Positions 1-8,772 of a DNA stretch of 64,000 nt are shown one piece after another; the stretch's first letter is position 1, and every line of letters begins with the position of its first letter. The translations under genes were made by a program, and so were the position numbers. This DNA comes from an uncultured Acetobacteraceae bacterium (GTDB lineage Bacteria > Pseudomonadota > Alphaproteobacteria > Acetobacterales > Acetobacteraceae). The notes under the pieces are model-generated. The model was not told the DNA's origin. It did not search any database and saw nothing but the letters and a program-made list of their open reading frames with translations. The stretch lies in the NCBI GenBank assembly GCA_903907955.1, contig CAIVPZ010000172.1, positions 1 to 64,000 on the forward strand, read 5' to 3'.

Positions 1-1
1 C

Positions 2-67
2 GACGTCATCGAAATTCCCACGGCACTCCTGCAGAGCCTCGTCGAGACCGTCTGCTACGCCGCCTGA
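2..67 (+). CDS. 3' end of an unidentified gene (partial)
   Basis: An open frame enters from the left edge and ends at TGA 65-67, followed at once by a second in-frame TGA at 68-70. Only 21 residues are visible, ending in TVCYAA. This is too little to assign a function. The tandem stop and the position just ahead of another plus-strand reading frame are compatible with a real gene end, but a chance open stretch cannot be excluded. Confidence 0.3.
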   Translation, partial: DVIEIPTALLQSLVETVCYAA

Positions 68-95
68 TGACTCAAGACCTCCGTCCCACGGCGCT

Positions 96-381
96 ATGCT
101 GAACCGGTATGATCAAAAAACGGATGGCGGAAAGTCGAGTTGAGTATACCTGTTCACTGGATGGTCGTACAAGAACGGCGACGCTGTCATCCAGCAGCGC
201 ACCCGCAACCGCGCGAGCTTCTACGCGACGTTGTGGGCAGCCCTGGACGAGGCATTCCCCGGCAACACCCCGCTCCTTCGATCCGGCATCGCAATGTGGG
301 TGAAAAAGCACGAGGGCGTCACTCAAGCCGTGGATGCCTACCTGAAGGCGCAGAACAAGGACAAGCCTGTACAGCACGGAG
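96..381 (+). pseudogene. Unrecognised gene remnant with an internal TGA, cut by IS-like end sequence
   Basis: Reading from ATG 96 gives 15 residues (MLNRYDQK...), an in-frame TGA at 141-143, and then the same frame continues with protein-like sequence (VYLFTGWSYKNGD..., later FYATLWAALDEAFPGN and GIAMWVKKHEG) to about 381. There the coding character stops and direct repeats of an insertion-sequence end begin. The most economical reading is a gene with a nonsense mutation and a 3' end lost to an IS insertion. I do not recognise the family. Translation restarting downstream of the TGA, for example at TTG 231, is possible but looks unlikely. Confidence 0.5.
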
Positions 382-485
382 GAAAGCGGCAGTTGATCAC
401 GCTCGAGACCGGCGCCCTGTCACGTTTCAAACCGGCACCCCATCACGCTCGAAAGCGGCAGTGGATCACGCAGCAAACCGGCACC
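382..485. mobile_element. IS21-like terminal repeat remnant
   Basis: Two 20 bp direct repeats lie at 382-401 and 451-470 (GAAAGCGGCAGTTGATCACG, with a G for the T in the second copy). They are interleaved with two perfect 12 bp repeats CAAACCGGCACC at 428-439 and 474-485. Arrays of short repeats next to the tip are known from IS21-family ends, where the transposase binds several sites. No istA or istB gene is present, so this is only one end of an element. Family assignment is by resemblance and not certain. Confidence 0.5.
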
Positions 486-501
486 TCGGGACGGGGTAGT
501 G

Positions 502-1315
502 CTATGCCGGCGCGTCGATCACCATGCCGTCATAGCCCGGCTCCACTCGCGCCGGCAGGTGGTCGCGCAGCCACTCCCAATCCATGTCCTGCCCCATATG
601 GGTCAGCACCGCCCGTCGCGGCTGCACCCGGGCGATCCAGCCCAGCACCCGGTCGAACCAGGCATGGGTGCGGTGCTCGGCGCGCTGGAAACAACCCACC
701 ACCCAGGTATCCACCCCCTCCAGCACCGCGAAGGCGGCCTCGTCGAGCGTCACCGCGTCGGTTGAATAGGCGAGCGGCCCGGCGCGCAGGCCGAGCGAGC
801 GGGTGTAGCCATGGTCCTGATCGAAGATGCGCACCGGCACCCCGCCGGCCATCACCGTCTCACCGGGCAGGATCGGGCGCGGCACCAGCACCGGGCGGTA
901 GAAGCCGGGCGGCTGCCAGGGATCGAAGGCATAGTCAAAACGCCCCTCGATTTCGCGCAGCGTCGCTGCGGTGCTGAACGCCTCCAGCGGCCGGCCGGCG
1001 ATGCGGTTGAGCAGGCGAACGTCATCCAGCCCCAGGATGTGGTCGGCATGCGCATGGGTGAACAACACCGCATCCACCCGGCCGATGCCGCAATCCAGCA
1101 GTTGCGCCCGCATGTCCGGCGAGGTGTCGACCAGCAGGGTGCCTTCCCGGCCGCCGTTGGCGTTCCTGGCTTCGAGCACGATGCTGCTGCGGGTGCGCCG
1201 GTTGCGGCGCTCGGCCGGGTCGCACGCGCCCCAGTCGCCATGCCCGTCCACCCCGCCGATATGCGGCACCCCGGCCGAGCCGCCCGTGCCCAGCAGGATC
1301 GCGCGGACCGAGGTC
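502..1315 (-). CDS. MBL-fold metallohydrolase (PhnP/YcbX-like)
   Basis: About 271 residues. The zinc-binding signature THAHADHILGLDD lies near residue 90, followed by downstream His and Asp residues typical of the metallo-beta-lactamase fold. The N-terminus (ILLGTGGSAGVPHIGG) resembles PhnP-like phosphodiesterases, which cleave small phosphodiesters, but the substrate here is unknown. The start is a GTG whose GTGA overlaps the stop of the preceding tatD gene by 4 bp, so the two are translationally coupled. It is the last gene of a holB-metG-tatD-MBL operon, an order common in alphaproteobacteria. Confidence 0.85.
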
Positions 1316-2102
1316 ACGCGGCGCCGGCGACCTGGGCCTTTGCGAACAGGCGGCGGAAATTCGCCGTGGTCTGCGCGGCCAGCGCCGCCGGGGCGATGCC
1401 CTTCACCTCGGCCAGCACCCGGGCGGTGTGCGCCACCCAGGCCGGTTCGTTGCGCTTGCCGCGAAACGGCACCGGCGCGAGATACGGCGAATCAGTTTCC
1501 ACGAGCAGCCGGTCCAACGGAACGTCGCGGGCAATATCCCGGATTTCTGAAGATTTCGGAAAGGTCAGAATACCGGACAGGCTGACATAGCCACCGAGCC
1601 CCAGCGCCGCCTCCGCCAGGCCCCGCCCGGAGCTGAAGCAATGCAGGAGAAACCGGAATTCGCCGCCGTTATCCCGTTCATCTTGAAGAATTCTTATCAT
1701 GTCGTCATCGGCGTCCCGGGCGTGCACGACCACAGGAAGCCCGGTCAATGCCGCCGCCTGCACATGGGCGCGAAAGCAGGCCTGCTGCACGTCGCGCGGC
1801 GCCTTGTCGTAGAAATAATCCAGTCCCGCCTCGCCGATGCCGATGCAGCGCGGATGCGCGGCCAGGGCGGCAATCGCTTCCGGTGCCGGCACCGGCTGCT
1901 CGGCGGCGTTGTGCGGATGGGTTCCCACCGTGCACCACACGTTGGGATATGCCTCGGCGAGCGCAAACATCTCCGCCGACCGGCTCAGCCTGGTGCCGAT
2001 GGTGACCATCTCCCCCACCCCCGCCTCGGCCGCGTGCGCCAGCAGCGCGCCGATCTCGTCGGGACGGTAATGGTCCAGATGGCAATGCGTATCGATCAGC
2101 AT
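1314..2102 (-). CDS. tatD: TatD family DNase
   Basis: Metal-dependent deoxyribonuclease of the TatD/YcfH amidohydrolase superfamily. The metal ligands are recognisable: THCHLD at the N-terminus, GIGEAGLDYFY, VVHARDADDD, LLHCFSSG and ETDSPYL. Length is about 262 residues, normal for the family. An upstream ATG at 2129 would add nine residues overlapping the end of metG, but homologues begin at the MLIDTHCHL methionine (2102), which is chosen here. The gene sits between metG and an MBL hydrolase, as in many alphaproteobacteria. The physiological role is probably 3'-5' exonuclease processing of damaged DNA. Confidence 0.92.
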   Translation of the reverse strand: MLIDTHCHLDHYRPDEIGALLAHAAEAGVGEMVTIGTRLSRSAEMFALAEAYPNVWCTVGTHPHNAAEQPVPAPEAIAALAAHPRCIGIGEAGLDYFYDKAPRDVQQACFRAHVQAAALTGLPVVVHARDADDDMIRILQDERDNGGEFRFLLHCFSSGRGLAEAALGLGGYVSLSGILTFPKSSEIRDIARDVPLDRLLVETDSPYLAPVPFRGKRNEPAWVAHTARVLAEVKGIAPAALAAQTTANFRRLFAKAQVAGAA

Positions 2103-2109
2103 CGGATTG

Positions 2110-3645
2110 TTATTTCGCATCATCGACATGCCGCGGAAATACCCCCTGCGGCGGCGGCAGCTGCGTTCCGTCCGCCACCGGGGCGGCCAGCGCGGCGAGG
2201 TCGCGGCAATCGTCCGGCACGCCGAGCTGGTCGAGCATCTTCGCCATGCTGCCCGGCATGAACGGCTGCAGCACGGTCGCCACCACCCGCAGCACGTCGG
2301 CCAGCACCCGCAGCACCGCCTCCATGCGCGGCGGGTCGGTCTTCTTCAGCGCCCAGGGGGCCTGGCGGTCGATATAACCGTTGCCGGCCCGCACCACCTT
2401 CCACACCTCCTCCAGCGCCTCATGGAAGCCCTGGCGGTCGAGCTGGGCGCGCAGCAGGTCGGGCAGCGCGGCGGCGGCGGCCAGGATGGCGGCGTCATCC
2501 TCGGTGGGCTGGCCGCGCGGCGGCAGCAGCCCGCCGCAATTGCGGGCCACCAGGCTCAGCGAGCGCTGCGCCAGATTGCCCAGATCGTTGGCCAGTTCGA
2601 CATTCATCCGCGAAATCAGGGCGCGCCGGCTGAAATCCCCGTCGGCCCCGAACGGCACCTCGCGCAGCAGAAAAAACCGCACGGGATCAAGTCCATAGGC
2701 CGCGACAAGCTCAGCCGGGGCAATGACGTTGCCGAGCGACTTGCTCATCTTCTCGCCCTCGATGGTCCACCAGCCATGGGCGAACACCCGCCTCGGCGGT
2801 TCCAGCCCGGCGGCCATCAGGAAGGCGGGCCAGTAGACGGCGTGGAAGCGCAGGATGTCCTTGCCGACCATGTGCAGGTCGGCCGGCCAGAACCCGGCAC
2901 GCGGCGCCGCCGGGTCGGGCCAGCCGGTGGCGGTGACGTAGTTGTTCAGCGCGTCCAGCCAGACATACATCACATGCGCCGGGTCGCCCGGCACCGGGAT
3001 GCCCCACTGGAAACTGGTGCGGCTGACCGACAGATCGCGCAGCCCGCCGCGCACGAAGCTCAGCACCTCGTTGCGCCGGCTGGCCGGCGCGATGAAGTCC
3101 GGGTGCGTTTCGTAGAATTCCAGCAGCCTGTCCTGCCAGGCCGAGAGGCGGAAGAAATAGCTCGGCTCGACCACCCACTCCACCGGCGCGCCGGAGGGCG
3201 CCACCCGGGTGCCGTCCGCCCGGGTGGAGAGTTCGGCCTCGTCGTAGAACGCCTCATCGCGAACCGCGTACCAGCCCTCGTAGCCGCCGAGATAGATCTC
3301 CCCCGCATCCTGCAGCCGGCGCCAGAGTTCGCCGGTGGCGAGCCGGTGCCGCGCCTCGGTGGTGCGGATGAAATCGTCGTTGGAGACGCCCATGCTGCGG
3401 GCCATCTCGCTGAAGGCGGTGCTAACGCGGTCGGTGAAGGCCTGCGGGTCCAGCCCGGCGGCGGCGGCGGCCTTTTCCACTTTCTGGCCGTGCTCGTCGG
3501 TGCCGGTGAGGAAGAACACGTCGAATCCGTCCAGCCGCTTCCAGCGCGCCAGCACGTCGCAGGCGATGGTGGTGTAGGCGTGGCCGATATGCGGCACGTC
3601 GTTCACATAGTAGATCGGGGTCGTGACGTAGAATTTTGGTTTCAT
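2110..3645 (-). CDS. metG: Methionyl-tRNA synthetase
   Basis: Class Ia aminoacyl-tRNA synthetase charging tRNA-Met. The ATP-binding HIGH motif is at residues 19-22 (VPHIGHAYTT) and the KMSKS loop (EKMSKSLGN) is near residue 300. At about 511 residues it lacks the C-terminal EMAP-II-like tRNA-binding domain, and no CxxC zinc knuckle is visible in the connective insert. This is the short type common in alphaproteobacteria. Start at MKPKFYVTT (3645). An alternative ATG at 3660 forms an ATGA overlap with the holB stop and would add five residues. Confidence 0.96.
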   Translation of the reverse strand: MKPKFYVTTPIYYVNDVPHIGHAYTTIACDVLARWKRLDGFDVFFLTGTDEHGQKVEKAAAAAGLDPQAFTDRVSTAFSEMARSMGVSNDDFIRTTEARHRLATGELWRRLQDAGEIYLGGYEGWYAVRDEAFYDEAELSTRADGTRVAPSGAPVEWVVEPSYFFRLSAWQDRLLEFYETHPDFIAPASRRNEVLSFVRGGLRDLSVSRTSFQWGIPVPGDPAHVMYVWLDALNNYVTATGWPDPAAPRAGFWPADLHMVGKDILRFHAVYWPAFLMAAGLEPPRRVFAHGWWTIEGEKMSKSLGNVIAPAELVAAYGLDPVRFFLLREVPFGADGDFSRRALISRMNVELANDLGNLAQRSLSLVARNCGGLLPPRGQPTEDDAAILAAAAALPDLLRAQLDRQGFHEALEEVWKVVRAGNGYIDRQAPWALKKTDPPRMEAVLRVLADVLRVVATVLQPFMPGSMAKMLDQLGVPDDCRDLAALAAPVADGTQLPPPQGVFPRHVDDAK

Positions 3646-3656
3646 GATACTCGGGG

Positions 3657-4691
3657 TCATTGAAGTCGGGAGCCGGTCCCGGCCAGCAGGCCCAGGCCGG
3701 TGACGATGGCTTGTCGGCGGTCGAGGTGAAACGCCTCGGTTTCGTCCTGCAGGCGGCACAGCCCCTGCCACACCTCCACCCAGGCATCAAGGGGCCGGGC
3801 GCCGATCAGCCGGAGCTGGTCGGGGTCGGCCCGGCCGCGCGCGGCGTCGCGCACCGAGGCTGCCACCGCGGTGCGCAGCAGGTCCATGAAGGTGGTGAAC
3901 GCCTCCTCATCGCGCGCCAGCGCATCGGCCACCTCATGCGCCCGGCCGGTGGTGAGCCGCGGCAGTCCTTCCAGCACCTGCGAAACCAGATCGGCCAGCC
4001 CGACGCCGTCGCCGGCCGCGAGCGCCAGCGCCCGCCCGGGCGAGCCTTCGGCCATGCCGGCCAGCCGGTCGCGCTCGGCCGGGTCGATGCCGGGGTGGTG
4101 GCGGTCGAGCAGGCCGGCCACCTCCGCCTCGGTCAGCGGCGACAGGCGCAGGCGACGGCAACGGCTGCGGATGGTGGGCAGCAACCGGCCGGGGGCGGCG
4201 CAGACCAGCAGCAGCACCGCGCGCGGCGGCGGCTCCTCCAGTACCTTCAGCACCGCGTTGGCGGCCTGGTGGTTGAGGTCCTCGGCGCCGTCCACCAGCA
4301 CCACCCGCCAGCCGCCCTCGGCCGGGGTCAAATGCAGGAATTCCGGGATGTTGCGCGCCGAATCAACGACGATCTCGCCGCGCAGCTTCTTGCGTTTCGG
4401 GTCCCATTCGCGTTCGACGGTCAGCAGATCGGCGTGGGTCGCGGCGGCGACGCGGCGGAACACCGGGTGGGATTCGGAGAGGAACAGGCTCTCGGCGGCG
4501 CCGCCCGCGAGCAGGCGGCGGGCGAAGCGGAAAGCCAGCGTGGCTTTGCCGATGCCGGGCGGCCCGGTGATCAGCCAGGCGTGGTGCAGCCGCCCGCCGT
4601 GCATGGCCTCGGCCAGCGCCGCCTCGGCGGCGGCGTGGCCGAGCAGATGCGGGTTGGCGCGTGGGTCCGGCGGGGGCATGGCGGCAACCAT
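3657..4691 (-). CDS. holB: DNA polymerase III delta' subunit
   Basis: Clamp-loader subunit that helps place the sliding clamp on primed DNA. A Walker A motif GPPGIGKAT lies at residues 43-51 of a 344-residue AAA+ protein. A delta'-type segment (HPVFRRVAAATHADLL) follows, then SARNIPEFLHLTPAEGGW, AANAVLKVLEEPP and the arginine-finger region SRCRRLRL. The zinc-binding cysteine cluster of the E. coli protein is absent, as in other alphaproteobacteria. It is the first gene of holB-metG-tatD-MBL. The thymidylate kinase gene tmk that often precedes holB is not present. ATG 4679 is an equally plausible start. Confidence 0.93.
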   Translation of the reverse strand: MVAAMPPPDPRANPHLLGHAAAEAALAEAMHGGRLHHAWLITGPPGIGKATLAFRFARRLLAGGAAESLFLSESHPVFRRVAAATHADLLTVEREWDPKRKKLRGEIVVDSARNIPEFLHLTPAEGGWRVVLVDGAEDLNHQAANAVLKVLEEPPPRAVLLLVCAAPGRLLPTIRSRCRRLRLSPLTEAEVAGLLDRHHPGIDPAERDRLAGMAEGSPGRALALAAGDGVGLADLVSQVLEGLPRLTTGRAHEVADALARDEEAFTTFMDLLRTAVAASVRDAARGRADPDQLRLIGARPLDAWVEVWQGLCRLQDETEAFHLDRRQAIVTGLGLLAGTGSRLQ

Positions 4692-4802
4692 ACCGCAGGC
4701 ATGGCGGGCGCCGCCACGGGCGCAATATCAAAACAGCGGTTGTCGGTCCTGCCCTTCGGTAGGGTCATCTCATACCAGCCAGTGGGACAATGGGCATTGC
4801 TT

Positions 4803-4867
4803 GCGAGGCTTTGCCTCGCGCTCCACCAGGGCTCCGCCCTGGACCCGGCAGGGGCCGACGCCCCTGC
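4803..4867. repeat. Array of three GC-rich hairpins
   Basis: Three perfect short palindromes follow one another: GCGAGGC-TTT-GCCTCGC (4803-4819), CCAGGGC-TCC-GCCCTGG (4826-4842) and GCAGGGGC-CGAC-GCCCCTGC (4848-4867). Similar units recur at 33099-33289, 41497-41517, 46141-46208 and 53361-53572. This copy sits between the GT2 gene and holB, immediately before the GT2 stop when viewed on the plus strand. It could act as a terminator for the GT cluster. It belongs to a dispersed palindromic repeat family. Confidence 0.75.
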
Positions 4868-4874
4868 ACCCCAT

Positions 4875-5828
4875 TCAGTCATTTCGCCGGCCACGTTTTT
4901 TCAGGCCAGTAGCGAGCAGCGCCGCCCGCGCCGCGTCGCGCGCCGTCTGCACGGACGGGTGCCAGGCCGCGGCGACGATGCTGCGCAGCAGCGCGCGCCC
5001 GAAGCGACCGCTGCGTTCCGCGCATTCCGCCTCGGCCTGCGCGAGCAGGCAGGACGCAGCCAGGGCCGCGCCCGGCGCCCGGCGCCATGCCTGCGCCCGG
5101 TGGCGCGCCACCACCGTGCGAATGCCGGCAACCCGCCCGGCCACGTCATGGCTCAACGATCCCGGCCGGTTCGCATGCAGCACCTCGACGGTGGTGGAGG
5201 TCGCCACCGCGCCTTGCCCCGATAAGCGTATCCACAGGTCCCAGTCCTCCGCCTGGCGCAGGCCGGCATCGAAGCCGCCCGCCGCCAGCACCGCCGCGCG
5301 CGAGGCAAGCACCGAGGAGGTGCAGACCGGGTTCTCCCCGACCAGCAGCGAGAACGCGGCCGGGCCAAGCGCCAGCATGCCGGTACGGCCGCCGACGAAC
5401 CGGGCAAACCGCGGCCAACTGGCGACGTAGCGGTCCTGCAGCGTGCCATCCGCCAGCAGGGTGCGGTAATCGGAGAAACTCAGCACCGTCTCCGGATGCG
5501 CCTCGTGCCAGGCCAGGCGCCGGGCGATCGGCTCGGCGTACCAGACGTCGTCGGCGTCCAGAAAGCCCAGCAGCGGCGCCCGCGCCACCGCGATGCCGGC
5601 ATTCCGCGCCGCCGCGACGCCGTGATCCGCGGTCCGCCGCAACGGCACCACGCGCGGGTCGCGCGCGGCAAGTTCGGCAAGCCAGGCCGCGGTCCCGTCG
5701 GTCGATCCATCGTCGACCACGATCACCTCGAACCGATCCACCGGCAGCGCCAGCGCGCTGCCGACCGCCCGCGCCAGGGTATCGCATGCATTGCGGCTCG
5801 GGATGATGACCGACAGGCGCGGCGGCAT
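4875..5828 (-). CDS. Glycosyltransferase family 2
   Basis: 317-residue GT-A fold transferase. It starts with LSVIIPSRN, has the nucleotide-binding VVDDGSTDG at about residues 37-45, the DxD-type metal site FLDADDVW near residue 90, and the acceptor-site EDWDLW near residue 195. The start at ATG 5828 is preceded by AAGGAG at good distance (CCAAGGAGTTTCGTC before ATG), which rules out the 52-residue upstream extension of the open frame. It is the last gene of a GT4 - radical SAM - GT2 cluster. The donor sugar and product are unknown; a surface glycan or glycolipid is likely from context. Confidence 0.9.
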   Translation of the reverse strand: MPPRLSVIIPSRNACDTLARAVGSALALPVDRFEVIVVDDGSTDGTAAWLAELAARDPRVVPLRRTADHGVAAARNAGIAVARAPLLGFLDADDVWYAEPIARRLAWHEAHPETVLSFSDYRTLLADGTLQDRYVASWPRFARFVGGRTGMLALGPAAFSLLVGENPVCTSSVLASRAAVLAAGGFDAGLRQAEDWDLWIRLSGQGAVATSTTVEVLHANRPGSLSHDVAGRVAGIRTVVARHRAQAWRRAPGAALAASCLLAQAEAECAERSGRFGRALLRSIVAAAWHPSVQTARDAARAALLATGLKKRGRRND

Positions 5829-5853
5829 GACGAAACTCCTTGGCGGGTCCGGC

Positions 5854-7002
5854 TCAGCTTTGCGGGGCGGCCCGCACCTGGCAACAGCCATCTTCCCAGA
5901 AGCGCGGCCGGTTGCGCCAGATCTCGCGGATCGACCCCTTCCTGATGTTTCCAAACGATGGCTTGGAGGTGCAAGCTCCGACATCGCCGTTGGCCTGGAT
6001 CTGCAGGGTCGTCAGCGCCGAGCAGTTCGGCTGCCGTTCGTGCGCGGCCTGCCCCTGAACCGCGGCCTGCATCGATTGCGGATTGCGGAAATACGGGATC
6101 ATCGCCTCCAGCTGCGCGAAGCTGTTCGCAATGGGGTATCCTTCCCGCTTCAGGCGGATCAGCTCATTCACCGTGGCCGCCGCGGCTTCCGGGTCTTTCG
6201 GCCAGGTCGGCGCCGTTTCGAACCACCGCGCATCCTCGGAGCTGTTATAGTTCTGGTCGATCGGCTGATAGAACACTTCCATATCGTTCTCGCCGGCGAA
6301 ACGCGCCACTTCCGCGGCTGAGTGGATATTGTGGCTCATCAGCACGGTCTTCAGGCGGATGATGTAGTGCAGCCCGCGCTCGGCCCGAAGCCGGTGCAGC
6401 ATTTGCAGCGAGGCCAATGACTGTTGCCAGAAATTCGCGCGGCCCCGCACGACGGAATGCGTCTCGCCGATGCCGTCCAGCGACATGGTGATGCGCCACG
6501 GGTCGGCAAGCGCCGCCTTTTCCAGACGCGACGGGTCGGCCCAGTAGCCGTGGGTCAGCAATTCCACCGCCAGCCCGCGGGAAACGCCATGCGCCACCAG
6601 TTCCGGGGTGAAGGGTTGCAGCAACGCCTCGCCGCCGGTCAGCGTGACCTGCACGGGGCCGAGCCAGCCGGCCAGTTCCGTCAGACAGGTCTTCCATTGC
6701 GCGAGACCGGGGCTGTCTTCCTTGCCTTTGTTCTGCCAGATGTTGCAGTGGACGCAGCGTGCATTGCACCGTTCGGTGAGCAGCAGGGCAATCGACACCG
6801 GACGGCATGCCGAACGAAAGCGCCCGCCCGCCAGCGATCGCAGGCGGTAATTGGCCGCCTGGTAAAGCCGGCGGTAGGCCCGCGACATCGTTCTGTTCAC
6901 CGGCCGGAGGGAAGCGCGCGCCGCGCCGCGCAGGAAGCCGGGCGATTTGGCGATGTGCCCGTGCTCGAGCGTGGTGGCGGTTTGCGGGATGGGATGGGTC
7001 AT
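5854..7002 (-). CDS. Radical SAM protein with SPASM-like C-terminus
   Basis: 382 residues. The radical SAM cluster motif C-x3-C-x2-C is at Cys79, Cys83 and Cys86 (CNARCVHC), followed by the glycine-rich VTLTGGEALLQP and SLDGIGETH. The C-terminal region has further cysteines (NCSALTTLQ, GACTSKPSFGNI, DGCC) in the arrangement of SPASM/twitch auxiliary clusters. It starts 2 nt after the stop of the upstream GT4 gene and has GGAG about 9 nt before ATG. The reaction is unknown. Its place between two glycosyltransferases suggests a sugar or glycan-associated substrate rather than a ribosomal peptide, since no precursor peptide is visible. Confidence 0.85.
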   Translation of the reverse strand: MTHPIPQTATTLEHGHIAKSPGFLRGAARASLRPVNRTMSRAYRRLYQAANYRLRSLAGGRFRSACRPVSIALLLTERCNARCVHCNIWQNKGKEDSPGLAQWKTCLTELAGWLGPVQVTLTGGEALLQPFTPELVAHGVSRGLAVELLTHGYWADPSRLEKAALADPWRITMSLDGIGETHSVVRGRANFWQQSLASLQMLHRLRAERGLHYIIRLKTVLMSHNIHSAAEVARFAGENDMEVFYQPIDQNYNSSEDARWFETAPTWPKDPEAAAATVNELIRLKREGYPIANSFAQLEAMIPYFRNPQSMQAAVQGQAAHERQPNCSALTTLQIQANGDVGACTSKPSFGNIRKGSIREIWRNRPRFWEDGCCQVRAAPQS

Positions 7003-7004
7003 GT

Positions 7005-8264
7005 TCAGGCGCTCCGGGGGGATTGGGCGGTTGCACGGGCGGGGGACGACCTGGTGAGCAGCGCCCGGTATTCGCCGAGCGTTGCCGTCACCATGCGGTC
7101 AAGGCAGAAATTCGATGTGGCGTGGCGCCTGGCGGCGGCGCCGAGGCGGTCGCGCAGTTCCGTATCGGCGAGCAGGCGGGTGGCGGCGGCCAGCAGCGCC
7201 GCACGGTCGCCGGGCGCAACGAGCAGGCCGGTTTCGCCCTCCAGCAGTACTTCGGGGATGCCGCCGATGCGGGTCGCGACGGCCGGCACGCCGCAGGCGG
7301 CGGCCTCCGCCAGCACCAGCGAGAACGCTTCGAACCAGCGCGACGGAACCAGCAGCACGTCGGCGGCGGCCAGCAACGCCGGCACGTCGCCGCGGCGGCC
7401 CAGCACGCGCACGCGCGGGCCGGCGGTGCGTTCCACCTCGGCGCGCAACGGCCCGTCGCCCACCCACACCAGCATCGCGGTGGGTTCGGCGGCGAGCAGC
7501 GCATCCTGGATGGCCAGCAGGTCGGCCACCCCCTTCTCCGCGCACAGGGAGCCGACATAGAGAGCGATCCGGGCTTCCGCCGGCAGGTCGAGCCTGGAGC
7601 GGAGCGTAGCGCGGCCCTCGGCCTCGACGCCGCGGGCGCGGGACAGATCGATGCCGTTGAACAGTGTCCGCACCCGGTCGCGCCGGGCGCCGACTTCGCG
7701 CACCACCATGTCGCCATTGAAGGACGACACCGGCAGCCAGCGGTCGATGAACGCCGCCTGCAGCCGGCGCCGCAGCCGCCGCAGGGCGAGCAGGCGTCCG
7801 CCCGGTTGCTCCACCGTCTGGCGCGAACCGTGGTCGGTGACGAGAACGCCGCGCGCGCCCAGCAGCCGTGCGATCGGCGCCAGCACCGTGGAGGGCGAGC
7901 CAAAATGGCAATGCACCAATGCCGACCGGCGGCGCAGCACCTCGCCGGCGAACCGCCAGGCGCTGTCGCGTTCCGCCTCCGGCAAACAGGTCAGCGTGGC
8001 GCCGGCGGCTTCCAGATCGGCGCGCAGGCCGGCATCCGCAGCGGGACCGGCGACGATGTCGACAGCCAGCCCGGCCTCATGGCTGCGTTCCGCCAGGCGC
8101 AGGAGGTAGTCCTCGAATGAGGCACGCTTGTTGATCTGGCCGAACACCCAGACCAGCAGCCGGCGCGCCGGCGGCGACCCGGCAGGAGGAAAATGCGACA
8201 GCACCGGCGACCGACGCGACCGCCAGGCTGTAATACCGCGGAACGGGCGCAGCAGGGGCGACAT
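7005..8264 (-). CDS. Glycosyltransferase family 4 (GT-B)
   Basis: 419 residues with the two-domain GT-B layout. The N-terminal Rossmann half contains LVHCHFGSPS and LVTDHGSRQTVE. The C-terminal donor-binding half contains ALYVGSLCAEKGVADLL, VWVGDGPL, and the E-x7-E type motif EAFSLVLAEAAACGVPAVA. AAGGA lies about 10 nt upstream of ATG 8264, supporting this start. It is the first gene of the GT4-radical SAM-GT2 cluster; the promoter should lie in 8265-8560. A retaining sugar transferase acting on a cell-surface glycan is the likely role, the sugar being unknown. Confidence 0.9.
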   Translation of the reverse strand: MSPLLRPFRGITAWRSRRSPVLSHFPPAGSPPARRLLVWVFGQINKRASFEDYLLRLAERSHEAGLAVDIVAGPAADAGLRADLEAAGATLTCLPEAERDSAWRFAGEVLRRRSALVHCHFGSPSTVLAPIARLLGARGVLVTDHGSRQTVEQPGGRLLALRRLRRRLQAAFIDRWLPVSSFNGDMVVREVGARRDRVRTLFNGIDLSRARGVEAEGRATLRSRLDLPAEARIALYVGSLCAEKGVADLLAIQDALLAAEPTAMLVWVGDGPLRAEVERTAGPRVRVLGRRGDVPALLAAADVLLVPSRWFEAFSLVLAEAAACGVPAVATRIGGIPEVLLEGETGLLVAPGDRAALLAAATRLLADTELRDRLGAAARRHATSNFCLDRMVTATLGEYRALLTRSSPARATAQSPRSA

Positions 8265-8772
8265 GCCAGGGATTTCCTTTCGATGGCAAGACAGGCAGGA
8301 AAGTTACGAAACCAGTAAAACTTGGCCGCTGCCAGGAATGGTCAGGTATTCCCACCACGCCAGCGAGGCTGGAACACAGGGTTACGGGTGGTGGCGTCGG
8401 TAAAGCGCAGCATGGTCTGATCTCCCAGGGCGCGGCGGATGCCGCCGAGATGTCCTGACCAGCCAACTGCAATCACCGCGCCAGTGCCGCAACGCGGGAA
8501 CGGATATCGACTCGCATTTCGCATCGCGAAACGCATTCCATTCGGCGGGCCTGCATGGCAGAGCCCTGGCTATTCCATCAGACTATCCTGGCCCTTATGG
8601 GGCACTGCCCCATAAGGGCGGGGCGAACAGGGTGCAGCCGCCAGGCAATGTTGTCATGCGCATTGCGGGGCACGTTCCCCCGGCGGGGTCAGGGCTTCGC
8701 CGCATCGGCGCCAAGATAGGCGGAAAGGCAGGCCAGGGCGCTGGACCCGCAAGGAGGCGGTGGATCCCTTGA
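8265..8772. other. 508 bp non-coding stretch upstream of the glycosyltransferase cluster
   Basis: No convincing gene. The first half should hold the promoter of the minus-strand GT4 gene. At 8591-8619 there is a perfect 13 bp inverted repeat with a 3 nt loop (GCCCTTATGGGGC-ACT). The segment around 8720-8772 is a degenerate copy of the GC-rich palindromic repeat family. Reading-frame fragments here on the minus strand have no protein-like character. Confidence 0.6.
8591..8619. repeat. Perfect 13 bp inverted repeat, 3 nt loop
   Basis: GCCCTTATGGGGC, loop ACT, GCCCCATAAGGGC. A strong hairpin in the gap between the GT4 gene and the broken 8773-9711 gene. There is no T-run directly after it on either strand, so it may be a repeat rather than an intrinsic terminator. 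Confidence 0.8.

Noticed and set aside
2107-3663. Long plus-strand frame opposite metG
   Set aside because: High-GC antisense shadow; composition is Arg/Gly/Ala/His-rich with no motif, while the minus strand has a clear MetRS.
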